From Paenibacillus agricola (GTDB lineage Bacteria; Bacillota; Bacilli; Paenibacillales; NBRC-103111), in NCBI RefSeq assembly GCF_011440305.1, contig NZ_JAAOIW010000003.1:613577-677576 (forward strand): 64,000 nucleotides of DNA, read 5' to 3'. The notes under the pieces were generated by a model, which was given only the letters and a program-made list of their open reading frames with translations, made no database searches and was not told the DNA's origin. How positions within the stretch are numbered: the stretch's first letter is position 1; the number at the start of each line of letters is the position of its first letter. Made by a program: the position numbers and the translations under genes. Of this stretch, positions 54,027 through 62,078 are shown piece by piece.

Positions 54027-54977
54027 ATGTATGATTACCATCATCTACGACATGTGAAGGAGCAATCCAAATCCAAAAGGACTTTATGGATCACCCTTCT
54101 CTTGACCTTATTTTTCACTATTGTTGAAATTATCGGAGGGCTGCTTTCTAATTCGCTTGCACTTTTATCGGATTCTGCCCATATGATCTCCGATGTACTC
54201 GCTCTGGGGCTTAGCATGATTGCCATCTATTTGGCGACACATCCACCGAATGCCCGGTTTACCTTTGGTTATTTGCGGTTTGAAATTATCGCTTCTTTTC
54301 TGAATGGATTGGCTTTAGCGATCATTGCTATCGGGATTTTTGTTGAAGGAATTCGCCGCTTCATCCATCCAGAGCCCATTGACTTCAAGCTGATGATTGT
54401 CATTGCCTCCATTGGCCTGGTTGTCAATATTGTGCTTACTATCGTGCTGAGCCGCAGTATGAAGGAGGAAGAAAATCTTAACATCCAGAGCGCCTTATGG
54501 CACTTTATCGGTGATTTATTAAGCTCGATTGGCGTTATTATTTCTGCGGTACTCATCTATTTCACAAACCAGCAGTGGTTGGATCCACTGATCAGTATGA
54601 TCATTGGAACCATTATCTTTCTGGGCGGAATGAAAATTATTAAGGCCTCGTACATGATATTGATGGAATCTGTTCCCCCACATTTTAATTTGGATGAAAT
54701 CCGTGCAGCGATTAGAACCGTCGAAGGTGTAGAGGATGTTCATGAAATGCACCTATGGGCCATTTCCTCCGACCATTATTCGCTGACCGCCCATGTGTTT
54801 ATTGATGACAAGATCCAACCGTTCTGCATCATCCTCGCTATTAATGAAACCCTGCAGAAGCAGTATGGGATCGCCCACTCTACGATTCAAATGGAAAATG
54901 CCAGCATTCATCCCCATGGGGAATATGGCAAGCAATTTCTGCTGCACCGCGAGGAGCTAGGACATTCTTCAGAGTAG
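54027..54977 (+). CDS. Cation diffusion facilitator (CzcD/ZitB type)
   Basis: 316-residue metal/proton antiporter with six membrane segments. The metal site motifs are LLSDSAHMISDV (H-x3-D, near residue 50) and the matching HFIGDLLSSIGV near residue 156 (H-x3-D). The cytoplasmic C-terminal domain has VHEMHLWAISSDHYSLTAHV. H/D in both sites favours zinc, possibly also iron, cobalt or cadmium. ATG 54027 has GAGAGTG upstream; the open frame back to 53976 covers the promoter. The tandem Fur-like boxes suggest metal-responsive control. Confidence 0.9.
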   Translation: MYDYHHLRHVKEQSKSKRTLWITLLLTLFFTIVEIIGGLLSNSLALLSDSAHMISDVLALGLSMIAIYLATHPPNARFTFGYLRFEIIASFLNGLALAIIAIGIFVEGIRRFIHPEPIDFKLMIVIASIGLVVNIVLTIVLSRSMKEEENLNIQSALWHFIGDLLSSIGVIISAVLIYFTNQQWLDPLISMIIGTIIFLGGMKIIKASYMILMESVPPHFNLDEIRAAIRTVEGVEDVHEMHLWAISSDHYSLTAHVFIDDKIQPFCIILAINETLQKQYGIAHSTIQMENASIHPHGEYGKQFLLHREELGHSSE

Positions 54978-55031
54978 ATTACCAAGTAGCACACTTCCTA
55001 ATAGACCTTAAGCATTGTCGGTATAAATGCG

Positions 55032-55074
55032 AAGAACCTTCAATTCCACGATTCAAGTGGAATTGAAGGTTCTT
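55032..55074. terminator. 18-bp perfect bidirectional terminator
   Basis: 55032-55049 is the exact reverse complement of 55057-55074 with a 7-nt loop. It serves the convergent exporter and sdhB genes. Confidence 0.92.
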
Positions 55075-55143
55075 TATATTCGACTAGAGGCCATTTTCAG
55101 GAAGTGCGGTCTCTCTTAGATCTGCTTGGATTTGCTTAAGTCC

Positions 55144-55908
55144 TTACATCCCTAACCATTTTTTAAACAAATGCTTCGTTGTATCCCTGTTCATTGCTGC
55201 GATTGAAGTCGTAAGCGGAATGCCTTTCGGGCACGAGCGCACACAGTTCTGTGAATTACCACAGCCTTCGATGCCGCCGTCCTCCATCAAGGTATCCAGA
55301 CGCTCATCAGCGTTCATTTCACCTGTCGGGTGGGCATTGAACAATCGAACCTGGGATATGGCGGCAGGACCAATAAACGAGGTTTTATCGTTTACATTGG
55401 GACACGATTCCAGACATACGCCACAGGTCATGCATTTGGATAGCTCATAGGCCCATTGGCGCTTGCTCTCTGCCATACGGGGTCCTGGACCAAGGTCATA
55501 CGTTCCGTCAATTGGGATCCACGCTTTAACCTTCTTCAGCGCATTAAACATCCGCTCGCGGTTAACTACAAGGTCCCGCACGACAGGGAACGTGCTCATT
55601 GGAGCGATGCGTACAGGCTGCTCCAGCTTATCAATAAGCGCCGTACAAGCTTGGCGCGGCTTGCCATTGATCACCATCGAACATGCACCGCATACTTCCT
55701 CCAAGCAGTTGGAATCCCAGCATACCGGAGTTGTTTTAGTGCCCACAGCATTGGTCGGATTTCTCTGAACCTCCATCAATGCACTAATCACATTCATATT
55801 AGGACGGTAAGGGATCTCGAATTCCTCTGTATAGGACTTGCTTTCAGGGGAATCCTGACGGGTAATAACGAATTTAACCTTTTTACCCGCAGTATTCGTT
55901 TCAGCCAT
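55144..55908 (-). CDS. sdhB: Succinate dehydrogenase iron-sulfur subunit
   Basis: 254 residues, carries electrons from FAD to quinone in complex II. The 2Fe-2S ligands are in CWDSNCLEEVCGACSMVING (about residues 62-81), 4Fe-4S and 3Fe-4S ligands in CMTCGVCLESCPN (near 157) and CGNSQNCVRSCPKG (near 217). Third gene of sdhCAB; its ATG lies 2 nt from the sdhA stop. Bacillus-type length and motifs. Confidence 0.96.
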   Translation of the reverse strand: MAETNTAGKKVKFVITRQDSPESKSYTEEFEIPYRPNMNVISALMEVQRNPTNAVGTKTTPVCWDSNCLEEVCGACSMVINGKPRQACTALIDKLEQPVRIAPMSTFPVVRDLVVNRERMFNALKKVKAWIPIDGTYDLGPGPRMAESKRQWAYELSKCMTCGVCLESCPNVNDKTSFIGPAAISQVRLFNAHPTGEMNADERLDTLMEDGGIEGCGNSQNCVRSCPKGIPLTTSIAAMNRDTTKHLFKKWLGM

Positions 55909-55910
55909 GA

Positions 55911-57671
55911 TTAGCTCGCTCCCTTCTTCTTATCGGTTGAGTAATCCCGTTTACGAGGCTCGATTAAGGATACATCGACATCTTCATATTCTATGGTAGG
56001 ACCGTTAGGTGTCCATTTGGCTTTTGTTGTTTTCAGGAAGCGCTCATCATTACGCTCGGTAAACTCAGGCTTGTAATGGGCGCCGCGGCTTTCATCACGC
56101 ATAAGCGCACCTAATGTCATTGCATGGGAGAGCTCAATCATATTCCAAAGCTGACGGGTAAATGCTACGCCTTGGTTATTCCATCGAGCGGTATCGGTCA
56201 TGCTGATATTCTTGTAGCGTTCCTTCAGCTCGTTGATCTTAGCCAAGGTTTCTTCAAGCTTCTTGTTGTAACGTACAACCGTCATGTTATTGGTCATCCA
56301 TTCGCCCAACTCTTTGTGCAGGACGTAGGCATTTTCCGTACCGTCCATTTTCAACAAGCCTTCATACTTATCCTTTTGCTTCTTCAAATCATTCTCATAC
56401 AAAGTGGAAGAAATATCCTCGGAATGCTTGGCTAAGCCCTTAATATATTCAATCGCCTTAGGCCCCGTAATCATACCGCCATAAATAGCGGATAATAGCG
56501 AGTTCGCACCTAGACGGTTGGCGCCATGGTATTGATACTCGCACTCGCCACAGGCGAACAAGCCTGGGATGTTCGTCATTTGGTTGAAGTCAACCCACAT
56601 TCCGCCCATGGAATAATGAACGGCAGGGAATATTTTCATTGGAATTTTACGGGGGTCATCACCCATAAATTTTTCGTAAATTTCAATAATTCCGCCTAGC
56701 TTAACATCCAATTCCTTAGGATCCTTATGGGAAAGATCGAGATAAACCATGTTCTCTCCATTAATACCCAGCTTTTCATCCACACATACTGCGAATATTT
56801 CCCGCGTTGCAATATCACGAGGAACCAAGTTGCCGTATGCCGGATATTTTTCTTCAAGGAAGTACCAAGGCTTGCCGTCTTTATAGGTCCAAATACGTCC
56901 GCCTTCACCTCGTGCTGACTCGGACATCAAACGAAGCTTATCATCACCCGGGATCGCGGTCGGATGAATTTGGATAAATTCGCCATTCGCGTAATAAACG
57001 CCCTGCTGGTAAGCAGCACTTGCGGCTGTACCTGTATTGATAACCGAGTTGGTCGATTTACCGAAGATAATCCCAGGACCGCCTGTTGCCAGAATAACGG
57101 CATCGGCAGGGAAGGAGATCATTTCCATCGTACGCAGATCCTGCGCGGTAACACCACGGCATACGCCGTCATCATCAAGGATCGCGCCAACAAACTCATA
57201 ATGCTCATATTTAGTTACAAGACCGGCGGTTTCCCAGCGGCGTACCTGCTCATCCAATGCGTATAATAATTGCTGGCCTGTTGTGGCTCCAGCAAAGGCT
57301 GTACGGTGATATTGCGTACCACCAAAACGGCGGAAATCTAGCAAGCCCTCAGGTGTACGATTGAACATAACACCCATACGGTCCATAAGATGGATAACGC
57401 CTGGTGCGGCATCACACATCGCTTTAACAGGTGGCTGGTTAGCAAGGAAGTCGCCTCCATACACCGTATCGTCAAAATGTTCCCAGGTGGAATCGCCTTC
57501 GCCTTTTGTATTAACGGCGCCATTAATTCCACCTTGAGCACAGACAGAGTGTGAGCGTTTTACTGGAACCAGTGAAAACAAATTAACATGGACACCTGCT
57601 TCTGCGGCTTTAATAACAGCCATTAAACCAGCTAAGCCCCCACCAACTACGATTACTTTTGAATTAGCCAT
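55911..57671 (-). CDS. sdhA: Succinate dehydrogenase flavoprotein subunit
   Basis: 586 residues. FAD-binding VVGGGLAGLMAVIKAAEAG at the N terminus, the flavin-linking His in RSHSVCAQGGINGAV (near residue 40), substrate loop HPTAIPGDDKL and ESARGEGGR, and the C-terminal ESRGAHYKPEF. Oxidises succinate to fumarate on the cytoplasmic face. AAGGGGGGA precedes the ATG. Confidence 0.97.
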   Translation of the reverse strand: MANSKVIVVGGGLAGLMAVIKAAEAGVHVNLFSLVPVKRSHSVCAQGGINGAVNTKGEGDSTWEHFDDTVYGGDFLANQPPVKAMCDAAPGVIHLMDRMGVMFNRTPEGLLDFRRFGGTQYHRTAFAGATTGQQLLYALDEQVRRWETAGLVTKYEHYEFVGAILDDDGVCRGVTAQDLRTMEMISFPADAVILATGGPGIIFGKSTNSVINTGTAASAAYQQGVYYANGEFIQIHPTAIPGDDKLRLMSESARGEGGRIWTYKDGKPWYFLEEKYPAYGNLVPRDIATREIFAVCVDEKLGINGENMVYLDLSHKDPKELDVKLGGIIEIYEKFMGDDPRKIPMKIFPAVHYSMGGMWVDFNQMTNIPGLFACGECEYQYHGANRLGANSLLSAIYGGMITGPKAIEYIKGLAKHSEDISSTLYENDLKKQKDKYEGLLKMDGTENAYVLHKELGEWMTNNMTVVRYNKKLEETLAKINELKERYKNISMTDTARWNNQGVAFTRQLWNMIELSHAMTLGALMRDESRGAHYKPEFTERNDERFLKTTKAKWTPNGPTIEYEDVDVSLIEPRKRDYSTDKKKGAS

Positions 57672-57687
57672 TGTTGTTTTTCCCCCC

Positions 57688-58344
57688 TTAACCTTTAGCC
57701 GGCTGCGGTACAGTTTGGAAATCAGGATTCAGGAATGCCGTTAATGACATCAAGAACATCACCGTCATAATCACAAACACGCCGATCCATATATACGAAG
57801 ATACCTTTTGCGCCCGCGGTCCAACAGTAATTCCCCAGCTGACCAGGAAAGACCACATACCATTGCTAAAATGGAACACCGCAGCCACAATGCCGATACA
57901 GTAAAAGACAAAGCTGACCGGATTGGTCGCAATATGATGCATTTGCACACCAATAGCTTCTTGCTCAACATTACCCAATGTAATTTGAAAGCGTGTTTCA
58001 AAGAAATGCCAGGCCACGAACAAGAACGTAATGACACCTGTAACACGTTGCATAAAAAACATTTGGTTGCGGAAGTAGCCATAATTGGACACGTTATTCC
58101 TTGCCGTGTACGCAACATATAAGCCGTAGATCGCATGATAGAGCAGCGGAATCCAGATGGCTACGATTTCAAGCGCCAGCACCAAGGGCAGATTATGAAG
58201 CCATTCAACCTCTTCAAGAAATGCCGAATGTCCGCCTTTTGAAGCAGAATAGTTAGTTATTAGGTGCTCGACCAGAAAGAATCCGACCGGAATCACACCA
58301 AGCAATGAATGCAGCTTACGATTTAAATACGAATTTCCAAACAT
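57688..58344 (-). CDS. sdhC: Succinate dehydrogenase cytochrome b558 subunit
   Basis: 218 residues with five membrane helices and conserved haem-ligand histidines, matching the Bacillus subtilis type: LHSLLGVIPVGFFLVEHL, LYHAIYGLYVAYTARNN, QRVTGVITFLFVAWHFFETR and HFSNGMWSFLVSWGITVG. One di-haem anchor subunit, no sdhD. The frame is open to 58440, but the conserved N terminus starts at ATG 58344 with GGGGGG upstream, and the promoter lies in the extension. Confidence 0.95.
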   Translation of the reverse strand: MFGNSYLNRKLHSLLGVIPVGFFLVEHLITNYSASKGGHSAFLEEVEWLHNLPLVLALEIVAIWIPLLYHAIYGLYVAYTARNNVSNYGYFRNQMFFMQRVTGVITFLFVAWHFFETRFQITLGNVEQEAIGVQMHHIATNPVSFVFYCIGIVAAVFHFSNGMWSFLVSWGITVGPRAQKVSSYIWIGVFVIMTVMFLMSLTAFLNPDFQTVPQPAKG

Positions 58345-58408
58345 TTGAATGCGTTCCCCCCTTAAATAGTTGATAGCCGTGTTCACATTTTTGTCAAAAC
58401 CATTTTTC

Positions 58409-58437
58409 ATTGTACCCCCGCAAGAAACAAGCGTCAA
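58409..58437 (-). promoter_or_regulatory. sdhCAB promoter
   Basis: On the minus strand TTGACG (58432-58437), 17-bp spacer, TACAAT (58409-58414), giving a leader of about 55 nt. Confidence 0.75.
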
Positions 58438-58613
58438 CAAGTTTCGCTACGCCTATTTTCCATGAGTCGACAAATATTTATGCAATTGTGGCAAAATAAT
58501 GTGAAGCTTAAGTAACATATACATCGTACTCCTTTAACGCTTATAATGGAAGTGCCGATTATTTATAATCACTTATGCATTTTAAACATAAGCAGCAGAA
58601 AGCAGGTATCCCT

Positions 58614-59513
58614 ATGTTCGAAAATATTGATATTTTTGCAGTCGTCGTTGAAATGGAAAGCTTGAATAAAGCTTCACACTCCTTAAATATATCCCAACCC
58701 GCCTTGTCGCGAAAAATTATGCGGCTGGAGGAAGAGCTGGGTATTGAGCTATTCAGGCGTAAGGGAAAACGGTTGGAAATTACCCGTGCCGGGCAAATCT
58801 GCTATGAGTATGCCCTGGAGCAGCGCACTCTGGAACGGAAGCTGCAGCGTTCCATTGAAGAATTTAAAACAACGGTCAAGCCCGCAAGTATCATTATTGG
58901 AGCCAGCCTAACGACCCTACAATCCACTCTGCCCGATTTAATCACAATTTATGCCAAGGACTATCCCCACACCGATATAAAAGCCATCACCGGCAAAACC
59001 CATGAAATTGTCCCGATGGTCAAGGAACGCAAGGTGGATATCGGTCTCGTTGCTTCCAAAATCGAACATCCCGGCCTGCAATGCATTCCGTTATTCGACG
59101 ACCGCCTCTGCCTGGTGCTCCCCGATAATCATTCTTATGTGGACAAAGCATCTATAGAAATAACAGATTTACACGGGCTGCCGATGATCTTATTTTCCCG
59201 CGGAACCTGGTACCGGATTCTCATGGACGAATTGTTTCAGCGTTATTCCTTACAGCCTGATGTGAAAATGGAAATCGATTCCTTCGAAGCGATTATCCGT
59301 CTAGTTTCCACCTGCAAAACCGCTACACTGCTTCCCGAGTCCTATCTCCGACGCCATTTCCTGGAGGAAAACGAACTGGTCGTGCGCTTTATTCCCGCCC
59401 TCGACCAAACAACAAGAACGACCTCCCTGTTGTACACAGAAGAGGCCGTCCATCATCCTTCCGCACAGCGGTTTATTGAAAAAGCCAAAAGCCATTTTAA
59501 CCGTAATGACTAA
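58614..59513 (+). CDS. LysR-family transcriptional regulator
   Basis: 299 residues. N-terminal HTH FAVVVEMESLNKASHSLNISQPALSRKIMRLEEELGIELFRRKGKRLEIT, then a two-domain effector part (SIIIGASLTTLQSTLPDLI; DIGLVASKIEHPGL; LPMILFSRGTWYR). The start chosen is ATG 58614 (AGCAGG upstream); the frame is open from 58575. It is divergent from sdhCAB with a shared 230-bp intergenic region, so control of sdh or another metabolic gene is plausible but unproven. Confidence 0.88.
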   Translation: MFENIDIFAVVVEMESLNKASHSLNISQPALSRKIMRLEEELGIELFRRKGKRLEITRAGQICYEYALEQRTLERKLQRSIEEFKTTVKPASIIIGASLTTLQSTLPDLITIYAKDYPHTDIKAITGKTHEIVPMVKERKVDIGLVASKIEHPGLQCIPLFDDRLCLVLPDNHSYVDKASIEITDLHGLPMILFSRGTWYRILMDELFQRYSLQPDVKMEIDSFEAIIRLVSTCKTATLLPESYLRRHFLEENELVVRFIPALDQTTRTTSLLYTEEAVHHPSAQRFIEKAKSHFNRND

Positions 59514-59607
59514 AATTTAAAAGTCGGTGAAAACTTCGCAGAGTGGCCAGGGGTTCTGGAGATAGCGTAGCAGTGCCTTTGTTTATGGTTTCAATCGGAG
59601 GAACCTG

Positions 59608-60267
59608 CTACGCAATATCATGCTCAAACAATTCGATCTGTGCATTCGTGCCAATCACAACCATGATATCCTGCTCCTCCAAAATATCAACAGCCGTAGG
59701 CGCTATAATAACGCCTTGCTTCTTATTAATAGCAACGACGCTGCAGCCATACTTGGCACGCAGGTTCAGATCCCTTAAGGTCCAGCCTGACATCCGCTTC
59801 GGCACGGCCAGTTCGGCAATCGTATAATCCTTGGATAGCTCAATAAAATCGAGCAGATTCGGAGAAACCAGCTGATGGGCGACACGGATCCCCATATCAC
59901 GCTCTGGATAAATAACACGATCCACGCCGATTTTATTTAGCACCTTGCCATGCAGCTCGGAAAGCGCCTTAGCTACGACCTTTTTTACCCCAACATCTTT
60001 AAGCAAAATAGCCGTCAAAATACTCGCTTGAATATCGCTCCCGATCGCAACAACGACACAGTCAAAATTGCGGATGCCCAGAGAACGAAGCACCTCCTCG
60101 TCCGTAGAATCTGCTACGACCACATGGGTCAGAACCTCACTCATCTCATCGACGGCTTCTTCATCCTGGTCAATACCCAGAACCTCATGGCCTAGCTTGA
60201 CGAGCTCCTTCGCTAGGCTTGAACCAAATCTGCCCAAACCAATAACTGCATATTGCGTGCGTTTCAT
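59608..60267 (-). CDS. ktrA: Ktr potassium uptake regulatory subunit
   Basis: 219-residue RCK (TrkA) protein. N-terminal Rossmann VIGLGRFGSSLAKEL for nucleotide (ATP/ADP) and C-terminal TrkA_C domain (SKDYTIAELAVPKRMSGWTLRDLNL), which in this family binds c-di-AMP. It gates the membrane subunit KtrB, encoded 11 nt upstream. A 9-bp inverted repeat (59565-59573/59605-59613) spans its stop codon. The alternative name KtrC cannot be excluded. Confidence 0.9.
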   Translation of the reverse strand: MKRTQYAVIGLGRFGSSLAKELVKLGHEVLGIDQDEEAVDEMSEVLTHVVVADSTDEEVLRSLGIRNFDCVVVAIGSDIQASILTAILLKDVGVKKVVAKALSELHGKVLNKIGVDRVIYPERDMGIRVAHQLVSPNLLDFIELSKDYTIAELAVPKRMSGWTLRDLNLRAKYGCSVVAINKKQGVIIAPTAVDILEEQDIMVVIGTNAQIELFEHDIA

Positions 60268-60278
60268 TATATGTTCCC

Positions 60279-61634
60279 CTATCCAATTGTAATTTTCCCT
60301 TCAGGGTATCTGTATAATTCTTTTTCAGCTTTTGGTCCCAACGCATAAGCCAAGGTTAACGGCCCCAAACGACCGGCGAACATCGTTATGGAGATAAGAA
60401 TTTTGCCAACTATCGATAAATCCGCTGTAATTCCCATCGACAAGCCAACTGTACTAAAGGCCGAGGTCACCTCGAACAAAATCTTCAGCAACGAGTGATC
60501 CTCGGTAGTCGACAGCACCATCGTTACGAAAATGATAAGAAATAGCGCTATCATCGTCAAAGTAATGGCTTTGAGAATACGATCCTTGCCCAGACGATAG
60601 TGGAATAGGACAATATCCTCTTTCCCCCGAATCATTGCGATAATCGCCCCAATCAGCGTGGTAAATGTAGTGGTTTTGATCCCGCCGCCCGTTGATCCGG
60701 GTGATGCGCCAATAAACATCAGGATGATCATAAAAAATTGGGAGGCCTGCCTCATGCCAGCAATATCAATGGAATTGGCGCCTGCCGTTCTTGGGGTTAC
60801 CGATTGAAACAGCGAAGCCCATATTTTGCCCGACAGGCTGAGCGTCCCCATGGTTCTCGCATTGCTGAATTCAAACATAAACAGCACAATAGCACCAAAT
60901 ACAATAAGCCCTGCTGTAGCACTTAACACTACCTTGGAATGCAGCGACAATCTTTTTACCTTCTTATATTCAAGCAGGTCCGATAAGACAATAAACCCGA
61001 TGCCCCCGAGTACAATAAGCCCCATGGATACGATGTTCGTAATAGGGTCGGAAGCATAAGCAGTAAGGCTGCTAAAGGGTCCTGACACGGAACCGAATAA
61101 ATCGAAACCTGCATTATTGAAAAAAGAAATCGCATGAAAGACTCCAAAATAAATACCTTTGGCTAGTCCCAGATCAAATGACCAACGGATCGAGAAAATA
61201 ATCGCCGCAACCAACTCTATCGTTAGAGAGTAATAAATCACTTTACGAATCAGCCGGACAATCCCTTCCATACTGCCTTGGTTCATCGCTTCCTGCAAAA
61301 TAAGCCTTTCTTTTAAGGAAATCCGTTTTTTCAGCGCAAAGGCAAACAAAGTGGCCATCGTCATAAAACCAAGTCCGCCGATTTGAATCAAAACCATAAT
61401 GACACTTTGTCCAAATATCGAGAAATAAGTACCCGTATCAACAATGACCAATCCAGTTACACAGGTAGCCGATGTTGCCGTAAACAAAGCATCAAGAAAG
61501 GGGAGCCTAGCCCCGGCTGCAGATGCCACTGGCAGTGAGAGCAATATAGCCCCCAGTACAATAATCGCGGCAAAGCCAAGCACTAAAATTTGTGGAGGCG
61601 CCAGCTGGAATTTTTTCCATGGTAATTTCATCAT
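60279..61634 (-). CDS. ktrB: Ktr potassium uptake membrane subunit
   Basis: 451-residue TrkH/KtrB-type channel-like K+ transporter with four M1-P-M2 repeats. P-loops are seen in FTATSATCVTGLVIVDTGTYF, FNNAGFDLFG, SPGSTGGGIKTTTF (intramembrane gating loop) and FEVTSAFSTVGLSMGI, all with the conserved filter Gly. GAGGTG precedes the double ATG. Expression is under the c-di-AMP riboswitch upstream, as in Bacillus subtilis ktrAB. KtrD is an alternative name. Confidence 0.92.
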   Translation of the reverse strand: MMKLPWKKFQLAPPQILVLGFAAIIVLGAILLSLPVASAAGARLPFLDALFTATSATCVTGLVIVDTGTYFSIFGQSVIMVLIQIGGLGFMTMATLFAFALKKRISLKERLILQEAMNQGSMEGIVRLIRKVIYYSLTIELVAAIIFSIRWSFDLGLAKGIYFGVFHAISFFNNAGFDLFGSVSGPFSSLTAYASDPITNIVSMGLIVLGGIGFIVLSDLLEYKKVKRLSLHSKVVLSATAGLIVFGAIVLFMFEFSNARTMGTLSLSGKIWASLFQSVTPRTAGANSIDIAGMRQASQFFMIILMFIGASPGSTGGGIKTTTFTTLIGAIIAMIRGKEDIVLFHYRLGKDRILKAITLTMIALFLIIFVTMVLSTTEDHSLLKILFEVTSAFSTVGLSMGITADLSIVGKILISITMFAGRLGPLTLAYALGPKAEKELYRYPEGKITIG

Positions 61635-61662
61635 TCACCTCATATATGGATATAAACACAGC

Positions 61663-61688
61663 AAAAAAGACACTGGAAACCCACTGTC
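61663..61688 (-). terminator. Expression-platform terminator of the ktrBA riboswitch
   Basis: On the minus strand GACAGTGG and CCAGTGTC (61669-61676/61681-61688, one G-G mismatch) with loop GTTT, followed by six Ts at 61663-61668. It is placed between the aptamer and ktrB, so c-di-AMP binding would favour termination. Confidence 0.8.
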
Positions 61689-61705
61689 TCATAAAGGTTC
61701 CTGCC

Positions 61706-61838
61706 ATAAAGCCTACGAGGTTAGCTGACGGATTCGGGTTTACAGGTACCCTATCAATCCCATTACATGAATGGAATTGGATTCACCCCTTACTACAATG
61801 GTTCCCCCGTTTTCAAAAAAAGAAACTCGGCTTTCATA
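61706..61838 (-). promoter_or_regulatory. c-di-AMP (ydaO-yuaA) riboswitch
   Basis: The minus strand carries the conserved aptamer strings in order: ACGGGGGAACCA, AAGGGGTGAATCC, GATAGGGTACC, and ACCCGAATCCGTCAGC followed by TAACCTCGTAGGC. The closing stem pairs GAAAGCC near 61830 with GGCTTTA near 61708. These strings match the ydaO class in both sequence and order. Followed by an intrinsic terminator and ktrB, it is an OFF switch lowering K+ uptake when c-di-AMP is high. Confidence 0.93.
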
Positions 61839-61852
61839 TTCAATTCATATGA

Positions 61853-61881
61853 ATTATAAAGCTATTTAACTATAATCACAA
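61853..61881 (-). promoter_or_regulatory. ktrBA promoter
   Basis: On the minus strand TTGTGA (61876-61881), 17-bp spacer, TATAAT (61853-61858), ending just before the aptamer. Confidence 0.78.
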
Positions 61882-62005
61882 AGTCGTAATAACTCGAAAA
61901 GCAGGGATAAACCGATTCTTATAAGAGCTGGGGTCCAGCCGAATGGCTAAACGCTTGGGATTCCACCATTTTTCACCGTTATGCTGGTTCATGCATTGGA
62001 TTTGC

Positions 62006-62023
62006 CTTAGCATGTATGCTAAG
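62006..62023 (+). promoter_or_regulatory. Perfect palindromic operator before the CPBP protease
   Basis: CTTAGCATGTATGCTAAG, 8-bp arms with a GT centre. It lies immediately upstream of a TACAAT -10 (62033-62038), covering the -35 region, so a repressor is expected. The regulator is unknown. The gap 61882-62005 holds only short hairpins (AGCTGG/CCAGC at about 61928). Confidence 0.65.
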
Positions 62024-62078
62024 TTTAGAGAATACAATAACCAAAGTAATCCAAACCATTTACCCTAAGGAGACAATC

